A stretch of 64,000 bases of DNA from Campylobacterales bacterium. GTDB taxonomy: Bacteria; Campylobacterota; Campylobacteria; Campylobacterales; Sulfurimonadaceae. Below are positions 35,052-43,269 of this stretch, one piece after another (the first letter of the stretch is position 1; each line of letters begins with the position of its first letter). The stretch covers positions 62,001 to 126,000 of the forward strand of contig JAPLGM010000016.1 in assembly GCA_026390165.1 (NCBI GenBank), written 5' to 3'. Under the pieces are notes generated by a model that saw only the letters and a program-made list of their open reading frames with translations, was not told where the DNA came from and ran no database searches. The position numbers and the translations under genes are program-made.

Positions 35052-36302
35052 TTACTTCCCCTCATACAAGAGTTCAATTCCCTGTGTAGGGAGAGAACGA
35101 ATACCGTTTTTGTCGACACCGACAACTTCATAAATATATCCAACGTTGGGTTTAACATCGGCATCGTGAAATTTGGTCTCTTTAATCGTATTAATCTCCA
35201 AAATCGCACGTTCTACCCAATTAAGCTTAGTCGTTTTAATGACCGTGTAGCTGAGGGTGCGAGGGTCATTATTGGTCCATTGCAAATCTACGCCGTTGCC
35301 ATTTATTTTTCCATCATAGGCGATAGGAGTTTGAGGTTTTGCTAAACTGACCCCTTGTGTGATGATGGCAGAACTTATCGGACTCTCCAAGCCATCTTTA
35401 TCTACTGCGGTGACTTTGTAGTAAAAAGGTTCACCATCTTCTTTGGTCGTATCGGTAAAGCTCGTTTCTAAAAGTTTGACATGATACGTGTAGGTACCGT
35501 CTGAGGTTGCTGATCGATAGAGATTATAGTGCGAAAAATCATCTAAAGGGCTCTTTTCCCATTTAAGGGCAATTGCTTTGGGCAAATTAGTGGTCGCGGT
35601 AATTTGTTTAACCTCTGTCGGGAGTGGTTTTGTGATGACTTTAACTGTTTCACTCGCTTCCGTAGAGAGTTTGTCAAATGTGGTAGCACGTACACGATAA
35701 TAATAGACTTGCCCGTCTTTAAGATCGGTATCAATAAATTCGGCATTTAAGCGCCCATTGATAACTTTGATTTCACGCCACTCTTGATCGTTAACATTTT
35801 TGCGGTCAATGGTATAACCACTGATGCGGAGATTTGGGTGAGGTCGCCAAAGGAGTTTGGCACTGCGAGGCATATTCCCGACCGATTGAAAAAAACTAAT
35901 AGGGGCAATCATCGGGAGGGTAACAACATTCATTGTTTCACTCCCATTGGATTCAATATTTTCATTTCTCTTTGACGTAAATCGATAGAGATATTGGGTA
36001 TTAGGGGTAAGTTTCTCGTCGGTAAAATGGGTTGCAAACCGCCCATCAATCGTTGCGATGCGACTCAATGTTTGATTCCCGTCTCCAGAGCGATAAACGC
36101 TATAGCCGCTCACACGCGGGTCATTGATTGCTTTCCATTCAAAGGCAATAGTGGTAATATCCGATAACGACCCATTGAGAGAGGGGACGGGGAGTGTCGG
36201 ATCTATGGTAATGGGTTTTGCGGGGGTTGGCTGAGGAGCACAACCAGTAAAAAGACTAAGCGCTAAAGAGATGCTCAAAGCGTATTTGACTGATGGTTGC
36301 AT
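35052..36302 (-). CDS. Fibronectin type III repeat lipoprotein
   Basis: Start at ATG 36302 with AAAGGAA six bases before; an in-frame ATG 18 bases earlier is less likely. The 416-residue lipoprotein has lipobox SLFTGCAP and four FN3-like beta domains (~35-125, 130-220, 225-315, 320-410), each with a Y-x-V/L-Y-R/K strand (SGYSVYRSGD, SGYTIDRKNV, SHYNLYRSAT, SYTVIKTT). Likely in the outer membrane; binding partner unknown. Its 5' end overlaps rluD by 47 bases. Confidence 0.85.
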   Translation of the reverse strand: MQPSVKYALSISLALSLFTGCAPQPTPAKPITIDPTLPVPSLNGSLSDITTIAFEWKAINDPRVSGYSVYRSGDGNQTLSRIATIDGRFATHFTDEKLTPNTQYLYRFTSKRNENIESNGSETMNVVTLPMIAPISFFQSVGNMPRSAKLLWRPHPNLRISGYTIDRKNVNDQEWREIKVINGRLNAEFIDTDLKDGQVYYYRVRATTFDKLSTEASETVKVITKPLPTEVKQITATTNLPKAIALKWEKSPLDDFSHYNLYRSATSDGTYTYHVKLLETSFTDTTKEDGEPFYYKVTAVDKDGLESPISSAIITQGVSLAKPQTPIAYDGKINGNGVDLQWTNNDPRTLSYTVIKTTKLNWVERAILEINTIKETKFHDADVKPNVGYIYEVVGVDKNGIRSLPTQGIELLYEGK

Positions 36303-37224
36303 GCAATTCCTTTGGTTCAAAATGTTTGTTTAAATAATCGTTCATCACATCATCCAATGGAGCCTTAAATGAGAGAACTTCACCACTGGTCGGATGGGTT
36401 AAATAGAGCATATAGGCGTGTAGCAAAATATGTTCCAATTTGGCATCTTTGGTATGGGTTCCATAGAGGTGATCGCCGAGAATATGACGGCTAATGGATT
36501 CGAGGTGAACACGAATCTGATGGGTTCGTCCTGTGAAAAGTTTGCAGACGATTAGTTCGCTGCTCAAATCGTGCGAGGGCAATAACTTTCGAAACATTGT
36601 TTTAGCACTTTTTCCGCTCTCACTGATCGCCATCTTCAAACGGTTTTGAGCACTTCGTCCGATGGGCTTATCTATAAGGGTCTCTTCCTCTTTGAGAGCA
36701 GGGGTGATGACTGCCATATAATAGCGTCCCATACTCTTGTCTTGCAATTGCAACGAGAGGGCTTCATGCGCTTCATTGTTTTTGGCAACGACCATTACAC
36801 CACTTGTCCCACGGTCAAGACGGTGAACGATTCCATGACGCTCTTCTCCGCTAAGGGTTGAGAGGGCAACTCCACGTGTTTTGAGCCAATCGACAAGGGT
36901 AGGCTCTTTGACGCTCGGGGCTGGGTGGACGGTCAGACCACTTGGTTTGTTAATGACCAAAATATCATCATCTTCGAATAAAATTTCTACATCAAAATCG
37001 ATAATATGTGCGGGAGTTGATTTAATCTCGGGGAAGATAATACTAACATTTTGACCAACTTTGAGCTTAAGCCCCGGCTTGCTAGAAGGCTTCCCATTCA
37101 CTTTAATGGCGTTTTGCTCGATGAGTTGAGCAATCTGGTTGCGTGTTTGACCAAGCTTAAGGGTTAAAAAGAGATCCAGACGCAGTGCGTCTTCGACAGT
37201 AAAAGTTACATTTTCGCGTTGCAT
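36256..37224 (-). CDS. rluD: RluA-family 23S rRNA pseudouridine synthase, RluD-like
   Basis: A 322-residue pseudouridine synthase with an N-terminal S4 RNA-binding domain (residues ~10-75, LKLGQTRNQIAQLIEQNAIK) and a catalytic core holding GIVHRLDRGTSGVMVVAKN with the essential aspartate. Other marks: INKPSGLTVHPAP and KLFTGRTHQIRVHLESI. RluD-like from domain order, while the exact uridine target is inferred. It diverges from rodA. Confidence 0.9.
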   Translation of the reverse strand: MQRENVTFTVEDALRLDLFLTLKLGQTRNQIAQLIEQNAIKVNGKPSSKPGLKLKVGQNVSIIFPEIKSTPAHIIDFDVEILFEDDDILVINKPSGLTVHPAPSVKEPTLVDWLKTRGVALSTLSGEERHGIVHRLDRGTSGVMVVAKNNEAHEALSLQLQDKSMGRYYMAVITPALKEEETLIDKPIGRSAQNRLKMAISESGKSAKTMFRKLLPSHDLSSELIVCKLFTGRTHQIRVHLESISRHILGDHLYGTHTKDAKLEHILLHAYMLYLTHPTSGEVLSFKAPLDDVMNDYLNKHFEPKELHATISQIRFEHLFSA

Positions 37225-37293
37225 CGATTTCCTTGATAGTATGATTGTGCTACAATTGTATATAAAACAAAAAATTTAACGTAATGGATTAGT

Positions 37294-38403
37294 TTGCTTA
37301 ATATTGATCGACGAATTTTAGCACATTTTGACTTTGTAACCCTTATACTCCTTATTCCAATCGTTTTTATATCGGGGTGGCTGATTACGGAGATACACCC
37401 CGTATTGGGACAAAAGCATTTGACGTATGTTACCGTTGGTATCGGGGTCTTTATCACGCTGTTTTTATTGCCGATACGGCGGATGTTTTGGATGATTCCC
37501 ATTTTTTATTGGGGGAGTATTTTATTATTAATCGCGGTAGACTTTGTCGGGGATACCCGTTTGGGGGCAAAGCGGTGGATTGAGATACCGTTTGTCCATT
37601 TTACTCTTCAGCCTTCAGAGCTTCTCAAACCTGCCTTTGTTTTAATGCTCGCCTACCTTGTACACCGTAATCCCCCACCGCGAGAGGGGTATGGATTTAA
37701 AGCCTTTATGAAACTCTCTTTTTTTATTATATTCCCTTTTTTATTGATTGCGAAAGAGCCCGATTTGGGGACAGCAACGGTATTGCTAATGTTGGGATAT
37801 GGAATTTTATTTATCGTGGGGGTGCATTGGAAGGTGTGGATAGGGATCGGAATCACTTTTGTGATCTCTCTCCCCCTCATTTATACGCAGTTACACGATT
37901 ATCAAAAACAACGTCTCTATGATTTCGTGGGGGATAAACCCAGCTACCATGTTGAACAATCGATTATCGCCATTGGTTCGGGGGGATTTTTGGGGAAAGC
38001 AAAAGAGGAAGCGACCCAAACACAGATGAAATTTCTCCCCATTGCCTCCAGTGACTTTATTTTTGCCTATGTGGTTGAACGGTTCGGATTCTTGGGTGCA
38101 TTTACCCTCATCTCTTTTTATGCAGCACTCATTATCCATCTTTTAATGATCTCTTCATGGGCGAGTGATTATTATACAAAAGTTGTTTCTGGTGGGCTTT
38201 CTCTATTGGTCTTCATCTACATGAGTATCAATATCGCGATGACGATGGGATTAGCTCCCGTAGTAGGGGTTCCTTTGCCTATGTTTAGTTACGGGGGGAG
38301 CAGTTTCGTCAATTTTATGGTGTTATTTGCCATTATGGAGAACTTAATCGCTTATCGTTTCCGATATATGTACGATAATGTCGGTAAAAAAAGCTTCGTC
38401 TAA
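37294..38403 (+). CDS. rodA: Rod-shape SEDS glycosyltransferase RodA
   Basis: RodA polymerises peptidoglycan during elongation. The 369-residue protein starts at TTG and has ten or so membrane helices with SEDS marks: GAKRWIEIPFVHFTLQPSEL, LIAKEPDLGTATVLLML and GLAPVVGVPLPMFSYGGSS. The length fits RodA better than FtsW. It diverges from rluD and is followed by a tRNA gene. Confidence 0.92.
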   Translation: MLNIDRRILAHFDFVTLILLIPIVFISGWLITEIHPVLGQKHLTYVTVGIGVFITLFLLPIRRMFWMIPIFYWGSILLLIAVDFVGDTRLGAKRWIEIPFVHFTLQPSELLKPAFVLMLAYLVHRNPPPREGYGFKAFMKLSFFIIFPFLLIAKEPDLGTATVLLMLGYGILFIVGVHWKVWIGIGITFVISLPLIYTQLHDYQKQRLYDFVGDKPSYHVEQSIIAIGSGGFLGKAKEEATQTQMKFLPIASSDFIFAYVVERFGFLGAFTLISFYAALIIHLLMISSWASDYYTKVVSGGLSLLVFIYMSINIAMTMGLAPVVGVPLPMFSYGGSSFVNFMVLFAIMENLIAYRFRYMYDNVGKKSFV

Positions 38404-38415
38404 TAAAAGAGTGTC

Positions 38416-38421
38416 TATAAT
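38416..38421 (+). promoter_or_regulatory. Putative -10 for the CAU tRNA
   Basis: TATAAT 20 bases before the tRNA, just after the rodA stop; no good -35 hexamer. Confidence 0.45.
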
Positions 38422-38440
38422 TGCGCTCCACATTAAGAAC

Positions 38441-38516
38441 GGGTCAATAGTTCAGTGGTTAGAGCCCTCCGCTCATAACGGAGTTGTCGCAGGTTCAAAT
38501 CCTGCTTGACCCACCA
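38441..38516 (+). tRNA. tRNA with CAU anticodon (elongator Met or Ile2)
   Basis: A 76-base cloverleaf with encoded CCA. The acceptor stem is GGGTCAA/TTGACCC, the D arm includes TTCAGTGGTTAGAGC, the anticodon stem is CTCCG/CGGAG around loop CTCATAA, and the T arm is GCAGGTTCAAATCCTGC. The anticodon CAT can be methionine or isoleucine-2 (with lysidine); it is not the initiator type because the acceptor stem begins with a paired G-C. The 3' end borders an island carrying an integrase remnant, so it is a likely former integration site. Confidence 0.93.
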
Positions 38517-38720
38517 CCTTCAAACCTCACAATTACCGCACTTTCAAGCCTTTTATTATGATTCTAAATCTTGTTATTTTTCCATTGGGGGACGAACTGG
38601 GGGACGAGTAGCGCTATGATGTCCATCAATACTTTTAATACCCATTCCAATAAAAGATCCTCACTTCTTCATTAATTTACTTCGTTTTTATTTTGACAAC
38701 ACTTGTTTTGCACTTAACAT
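38517..38720. other. Non-coding stretch after the tRNA with a small tandem repeat
   Basis: About 200 bases with no gene. The only structure seen is GGGGGACGA repeated twice with a three-base gap at about 38587-38607. Such GGGGGAC repeats often lie between a tRNA and an integrated element, so this may be old attachment-site material. No repeat of the tRNA 3' end was found elsewhere in the window. Confidence 0.35.
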
Positions 38721-38721
38721 T

Positions 38722-38847
38722 GAATTCAATTTAAATATTTACCTAGATGATGATGAACTAGCTATCGTAACAAATGTAGGTAAAGAGATTGGTTTGAGTG
38801 TTGGGCTGTATATCAAAGCGTCAGCGCTTAAGGCTTCAAAGAATTAA
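38722..38847 (+). pseudogene. Possible remnant of a small RHH/CopG-like protein
   Basis: One forward frame reads LNIYLDDDELAIVTNVGKEI followed by GLSVGLYIKASALKASKN and TAA. The ending (G-L-S-x-x-x-Y-I-K-x-x-A-L) resembles ribbon-helix-helix antitoxins and mobilisation proteins. The usual start is missing and nothing matching lies upstream, so it is called a remnant. The match is by eye only. Confidence 0.4.
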
Positions 38848-38880
38848 TAAACAGTTTTATAATGGTTAATAAACTGTTTA
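38848..38880. promoter_or_regulatory. Inverted repeat 1 upstream of island ATPase
   Basis: TAAACAGTTT and AAACTGTTTA form a perfect 10-bp inverted repeat with a 13-base spacer holding TATAAT. Right after the RHH-like remnant, it could be the operator of a lost autoregulated antitoxin. Confidence 0.45.
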
Positions 38881-38887
38881 AAATATA

Positions 38888-38910
38888 TAATATCTAAATA
38901 ATAGATATTA
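38888..38910. promoter_or_regulatory. Inverted repeat 2 upstream of island ATPase
   Basis: TAATATCTA and TAGATATTA form a perfect 9-bp inverted repeat with a five-base loop (AATAA), ending 15 bases before the -35 of the ATPase promoter. Possible operator. Confidence 0.45.
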
Positions 38911-38925
38911 TTTTATATCTCTAAA

Positions 38926-38954
38926 TTGACATATCCAAAAAAAAGATATACAAT
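38926..38954 (+). promoter_or_regulatory. Sigma-70 type promoter of island ATPase
   Basis: TTGACA (38926-38931), a 17-base spacer, then TACAAT (38949-38954): a near-consensus housekeeping promoter, unusual for this genome where -35 boxes are generally poor. The coding start is 30 bases on, with AAGGAG upstream. Confidence 0.7.
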
Positions 38955-38983
38955 GGTTCTTTAAGAAAAATAAGGAGATCAGC

Positions 38984-40141
38984 ATGTTCAAATCAGGTAT
39001 GCCGGTAAAAGGGGATGATTTTATCGATAGAATAGATCATCTCAAAATGTTTAAAACTTATATTGATAACAATCAGCATATTATGATCAAAGCACCCAGA
39101 CGGTTTGGTAAAACTTCACTGGTCGTGCAACTGTTTTCTCTTAATGACTACAAGACAATCTATGTCGATATCAAACGCGCTACAACACTAAGATCACTTT
39201 CAGAACAGATCATTGACGAGGTATATGCACTTGCGGGATTTAGAGGGATTATTCAAAAGACCAAAGAATCCATTGCATCATTGTTAAAACAACTTCGAGC
39301 ATCGGTAAAAATTGATATGAGTATCGTAGAGGTGACGATTGAGACGTTGGAGAAAAATGAGAAAAATCAAATCGATGAAGTAGAGTTTTTTTTATACGCT
39401 CTGGACTTGGTTGAGAAAATAGCAATAGTGCAGGGGGTTAACATCAAATTTGCTATGGATGAATTCCAAGATATCTTAGGAATAGCCAAACCAAAAATCC
39501 TCGATCAAATGCGCTCGGTTATTCAACATCATCAAAACGTCACCTACATTTTTCTTGGCAGTATTGAAAGTATTATGAATAAAATATTTTCCAGTAAGTC
39601 ATCGGCATTTTTTCATTTTGCACGGATTATTGAGCTTGGCGGTCTGAATATAAATGAACTGAGCAACTACAGCAAAACATTTTTTACTCAACATGCTATG
39701 AGTTTTGATGATTCACTCGATACCCTCATTGGCTACTTGGAAGGACATCCCTATTACTCCATAAAAACATTGCAAACCCTATATTATAAAACGCTTGACT
39801 CTTCTTCAAAAATAATTACGCAAGAGGATTGTATTAATGCGCTTCGAGTAGGTGTTTACGAAGCCAAATCATATATCGAAGAGGTGCTTGAAAAGATTAA
39901 ATCCAAAAAACATCATCATGCCATTATCTGGGGATTGGCAAATGGAGTTAAAGTCAAAAATATTGACAGCCCAACACTCTATAAAACCTATAAATCGCTA
40001 GAGGATATGGGGTATATAAAAAAGCAAGATCGAGGAGAATATATTATTACCGATATTTTCTTGAAATTGCTTTTGCAGCAAAACAGCGACACCGCTTTGA
40101 CGTTGGAGAATGAGATAAACTTTGTTGGTCTGGCACTGTAA
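38984..40141 (+). CDS. P-loop ATPase of the archaeal-ATPase (STAND-like) type
   Basis: A 385-residue ATPase with Walker A APRRFGKTSLV (residue ~40), Walker B-like IKFAMDEFQDI (~155) and a sensor strand VTYIFLGSI. The C-terminus is a winged-helix module (TLYKTYKSLEDMGYIKKQ). This group is spread by mobile elements and often paired with nucleases or toxins, but its role is uncharacterised. A strong TTGACA/TACAAT promoter lies upstream. Its last codons overlap the reading of a Fic-domain remnant. Confidence 0.85.
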   Translation: MFKSGMPVKGDDFIDRIDHLKMFKTYIDNNQHIMIKAPRRFGKTSLVVQLFSLNDYKTIYVDIKRATTLRSLSEQIIDEVYALAGFRGIIQKTKESIASLLKQLRASVKIDMSIVEVTIETLEKNEKNQIDEVEFFLYALDLVEKIAIVQGVNIKFAMDEFQDILGIAKPKILDQMRSVIQHHQNVTYIFLGSIESIMNKIFSSKSSAFFHFARIIELGGLNINELSNYSKTFFTQHAMSFDDSLDTLIGYLEGHPYYSIKTLQTLYYKTLDSSSKIITQEDCINALRVGVYEAKSYIEEVLEKIKSKKHHHAIIWGLANGVKVKNIDSPTLYKTYKSLEDMGYIKKQDRGEYIITDIFLKLLLQQNSDTALTLENEINFVGLAL

Positions 40142-40400
40142 AAATCGGAACTATGACAATGGACGTATTGCACGGCTTTTAATGGCACATCAAGCCATTG
40201 TGAACGATTTCATCCCACCACTTATTGAAAACGATCATAGACGCGAATATTTGGATGCCCTTGCTGATGCTGTTGAGCTGGAAAGGTTTTTGGAGAAGAG
40301 TATTGATAAGAGTTTGGAGTTGATTTTTAAATCGTACAGAGGGAATCGAATCGAAATTGAAAAATGGCTTGAAGCGCATGCCGTCGTTTCCTTTGAATAG
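40142..40400 (+). pseudogene. Fic family protein, C-terminal remnant
   Basis: The forward frame downstream of the ATPase stop reads NYDNGRIARLLMAHQAIVND then FIPPLIENDHRREYLDALAD, which is the end of the Fic motif (HPFxDGNGRxxR) and the helix that follows. The catalytic histidine and the whole N-terminal domain are missing, so the AMP-transferase is dead. The frame continues to a stop at 40400. No start of its own is convincing. Confidence 0.65.
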
Positions 40401-40421
40401 GCGTGATTTAATGATGTGTGC

Positions 40422-40440
40422 TATAATTTCAAAATATAAT
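40422..40440 (+). promoter_or_regulatory. Promoter region of Panacea operon
   Basis: Two TATAAT hexamers (40422-40427 and 40435-40440), followed by a strong AAGGAGGGG ribosome-binding site before the ATG at 40461. Confidence 0.45.
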
Positions 40441-40460
40441 GAGACAAAGGAGGGGATACA

Positions 40461-41021
40461 ATGGATATTAGAGTTAGCGTGCAAGCGATATATTATATTG
40501 CGAAACAGCTCAATAAACCGCTTGATAAATTGACCCTTCTCAAACTTGTCTTTTTTGCAGACCGATATCATCTTCGTAAATATGCACGTACCATTACCGA
40601 TGATACATATTTTGCACTGCAATATGGACCGGTTGCGTCAAATACTAAAGATATCTTAGATGACCTTCAAACCGAAGCTACAGGTGAGTTGTACGCGCAG
40701 CGTTTTATTGATCAAATTGATCCAAAAACTTACCGAGCAAAAGAGAATAACGAAGAGTTAGATTATCTTTCAGAGACAGATATTGAAGCATTGAACTTCG
40801 CAATCGAAAACTTCGGATCACTGGGTAGTTTCGATCTTGTAAATCTAACGCATGAATATCCTGAGTGGAAACGTTTTGAACATTCTTTAAAAAGTGGTAT
40901 GAGATCTGAACGGATGAATATGGATGATTTCTTTGAAGACTCTATTTTGCCGGATGATAAATTTAAAGCGATTCCTCGTGAGATTGTGGAGACCTCAAAA
41001 GCAATCTACAACCACGGATAA
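40461..41021 (+). CDS. Panacea-domain (DUF4065) antitoxin
   Basis: A 186-residue Panacea/DUF4065 protein (the SocA/GepA type). It has the family opening IYYIAKQLNKPLDKLTLLKLVFFADRYHL in which residues K-L-x-K-L-x-F-A-D are typical, then YFALQYGPVAS, and LVNLTHEYPEWKR later. Panacea proteins act as broad antitoxins that neutralise very different toxins encoded next to them. The next gene, two bases after this one, is the likely toxin. Both face forward on a common promoter inside the tRNA island. Confidence 0.85.
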   Translation: MDIRVSVQAIYYIAKQLNKPLDKLTLLKLVFFADRYHLRKYARTITDDTYFALQYGPVASNTKDILDDLQTEATGELYAQRFIDQIDPKTYRAKENNEELDYLSETDIEALNFAIENFGSLGSFDLVNLTHEYPEWKRFEHSLKSGMRSERMNMDDFFEDSILPDDKFKAIPREIVETSKAIYNHG

Positions 41022-41023
41022 AA

Positions 41024-41461
41024 ATGCAATTTCCAAAGAGTATTGCTATTTATGCTATCCATCCCTCGACTAAAACACTTTATTCTTTCAAAAACAGTAA
41101 GTATGACCCTAGTGCTCCAGCACACTATCACGTTGCGATTTCAGTTAGTGACAACACCTTTGTTCTATTAGCAATGATTACATCTCAGGGTGAAAAGCGG
41201 AAAGATTATTACAAACATAATGAAAAAGCACTTCAATCTGTCATAGATATTGATTCTACCGATATCAGTATTCTTACAAAAAAGAGTATTATTGACTGCA
41301 ATCAGCCTCTTTACTATACGCGTGAAGAGCTTGATTTACTGGTTGATGGGGATATTGAAAATCTGGAAGCAACTATTTCTGAGGAGATCATTACCAAAAT
41401 TAAAATAGCCATCCAAAACAGTCCTCTTGTCAAACCGGTGGTTAAAAAAGTAATCGTATAA
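41024..41461 (+). CDS. Putative toxin paired with Panacea antitoxin, possibly PemK/MazF-like
   Basis: A 145-residue protein of unknown family, starting two bases after the Panacea gene. Residues 30-60 (HYHVAISVSDNTFVLLAMIT) then ISILTKKSIIDCNQ and LYYTREELDLL suggest a small beta-barrel like PemK/MazF, where a value-of-ITS strand precedes an IDxxDxxxLTK segment. The similarity is weak and judged by eye. Because Panacea antitoxins have a toxin partner in this position, a toxin role is the best inference. Confidence 0.55.
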   Translation: MQFPKSIAIYAIHPSTKTLYSFKNSKYDPSAPAHYHVAISVSDNTFVLLAMITSQGEKRKDYYKHNEKALQSVIDIDSTDISILTKKSIIDCNQPLYYTREELDLLVDGDIENLEATISEEIITKIKIAIQNSPLVKPVVKKVIV

Positions 41462-41983
41462 AAATGGGTTACAAGATGTTTTTTTGAATGAACTACTTCT
41501 ATGTGCCGTTCCCCTATGATCGCTGTAATGTTTAGGGTATTGTAGCAATAGATACTGAATAGACTTTATATAGCTAAGAGAATCAATTATTTCTAAATAT
41601 ACAGGTATTTTTGTTTCGGTAATTATCCCAATTTTTGATTTTAAACATAAAGGTAAAAAAGCTTTTTTTAATCCCTTAAGTTCTTAACTTTGAAGTTTGT
41701 CAAATATATATAAGATACTATTTTTTTCGATAATTTGATCTGTTGTAAGCTGAAATGTAAAGAGGAATGATTCTTCTGATGGATGACCTATTTATTTTTC
41801 TTTTCCTGATTTGTGATGAAGCGGGTTATCTTAGGATAGATTTGTTTTAATAAAATATCAGCGATCTCTTTAGTATATCAAATTTTTATTTTTAGCGAGG
41901 ATGCCCTTCCTTGATAAATATACTTTTCATTTATTAAATTTTTCATGTGATACAAGATTCTATATGAAAAATTTTAAAGAATA
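41462..41983. other. AT-rich non-coding gap in tRNA island
   Basis: More than 500 bases without a supportable gene on either strand, very A/T-rich, with many stops in all frames. No repeat, tRNA or clear terminator was seen. It lies between the Panacea toxin gene and a convergent membrane-protein gene and is likely decayed island DNA. Confidence 0.5.
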
Positions 41984-43012
41984 TTATTCATCATCAATAA
42001 GTTCAAAAACACAAGGATGTACTGGTTCTTGCTCCACTTGAACAGTTAAATGCTGCCTTTCTGACTGATGATCAAATTCTTCAATTTTTATTACTTTTAC
42101 AGTTAAAGGCTTACCATTTAATACCTTTGGTATTAGTTTTCGTCCATAAAATGCTTCAAACGCTTCAACAAAATCTTCATATGTTGCCTCGTTAGTACAA
42201 ACATTAGTAACAACTGCTACTTGTTGATTATCATCATTAAATAGCATAAGTGCACCCATTCTTGATTCAGTCATTCCTCTCGATAGAGATAATCTATCAC
42301 CAGCTTTTACCGAGGATACATCAGAGCTAAACATACCGTTAGAATCCCAAAAACAATACAAATCAAGTTGTCTTTCTTCAAGCCACTGGTTAGCAATATC
42401 TTCAACACATTCTTCAATCATAGTATCTTCATAAGATTCAAAATCATTGGCTATTTCTTTAGGTAGTGATTGAATAAGTGCATTTATTTTGTCAGTAATA
42501 TTTTCTGTTGTTGAACCATCGATATGTTGATTTACTTCATCATTATCATTTCTTATTTTCTTTAGTTTATTTGTCTCGTGTGTAATTTGAATTTCATCTC
42601 CAATAATATCACTCCAATCTGCAATAGAAGATCGAACCGTATCTTGCATAGCTGATAGCCCACCGTTAACGGCAATAAGTTTGGCTTTTACTATATTGTC
42701 AGCTTCATCTTCTAATAAGGAGACATATTTCTGAGTTCTATTGATAGAGCGTTCAATTTCTTTGATTCGTCTAAATGCACCAATAGCAAATTTACGCTGT
42801 GATTCTACAAATTGGGATTCTCCAATGAAAGCAGATAGAAACCAAGCAAAAATTATAGAAAAAATAAATTGAAGGACATTAAACAGTGCACCCTCAACTT
42901 TGGTGGCTGTTGCTGAAGTATATATTTGAAAAAAACCTAATAACAAAACTGCACCCGCAGTAATAATTAAAAGTAATCCTTTTTGCCAAGTAGGCAGTTT
43001 GTTTAAGTTCAT
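41984..43012 (-). CDS. Hypothetical two-TM membrane protein with cytoplasmic domain
   Basis: A 342-residue protein with two N-terminal membrane helices (~13-31 and ~43-61), a charged helical segment (~70-170) and a C-terminal globular part of unknown fold (KAGDRLSLSRGMTESRMGAL). No family recognised. Its ATG overlaps the TGA of the integrase remnant upstream by two bases. A two-TM anchor with a cytoplasmic domain resembles the layout of defence effectors, but this is only inference. Confidence 0.65.
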   Translation of the reverse strand: MNLNKLPTWQKGLLLIITAGAVLLLGFFQIYTSATATKVEGALFNVLQFIFSIIFAWFLSAFIGESQFVESQRKFAIGAFRRIKEIERSINRTQKYVSLLEDEADNIVKAKLIAVNGGLSAMQDTVRSSIADWSDIIGDEIQITHETNKLKKIRNDNDEVNQHIDGSTTENITDKINALIQSLPKEIANDFESYEDTMIEECVEDIANQWLEERQLDLYCFWDSNGMFSSDVSSVKAGDRLSLSRGMTESRMGALMLFNDDNQQVAVVTNVCTNEATYEDFVEAFEAFYGRKLIPKVLNGKPLTVKVIKIEEFDHQSERQHLTVQVEQEPVHPCVFELIDDE

Positions 43013-43215
43013 AGTTTATGAACAGTGTTGATTTTACCACCCGTAACCCTCGATTTAAAAAGTATTCCACTTTCAGGCATAAATTCTAAAAGAGCCTCTT
43101 TCACTTTAGGGGGTAAAAAAATCTTTTGATCTTCACCGTTTTTCGTATCACGTATGATGTAATAGTCTTGATCCATAATGACATCTTCTGCTAAAAGATT
43201 AATAATCTCTCCACG
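43009..43215 (-). pseudogene. Tyrosine recombinase (phage integrase) fragment
   Basis: On the minus strand the open stretch reads RGEIINLLAEDVIMDQDYYI then IRDTKNGEDQKIFLPPKVK, EALLEFMPESGILF and ends in HKL-stop. The R-x-E-I-x-x-L, the D-x-x-T-K and following V-P-L-like strand are classic for the catalytic domain of tyrosine recombinases. Upstream a TAA sits right before the arginine, and the H-x-L-R-H and tyrosine motifs are missing, so it is a broken piece. It marks the far end of an element next to the CAU tRNA. Confidence 0.7.
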
Positions 43216-43269
43216 TTATACTTTTTTTTATAAATATTGTAAGGTTCTATCAATAGCAAGCAACTTACA

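Noticed and set aside
38441-43260. Repeat of the tRNA 3' end at the far side of the island
   Set aside because: I looked for the GTTCAAATCCTGC...CCACCA segment near the integrase remnant and did not find it, so no attR is called.
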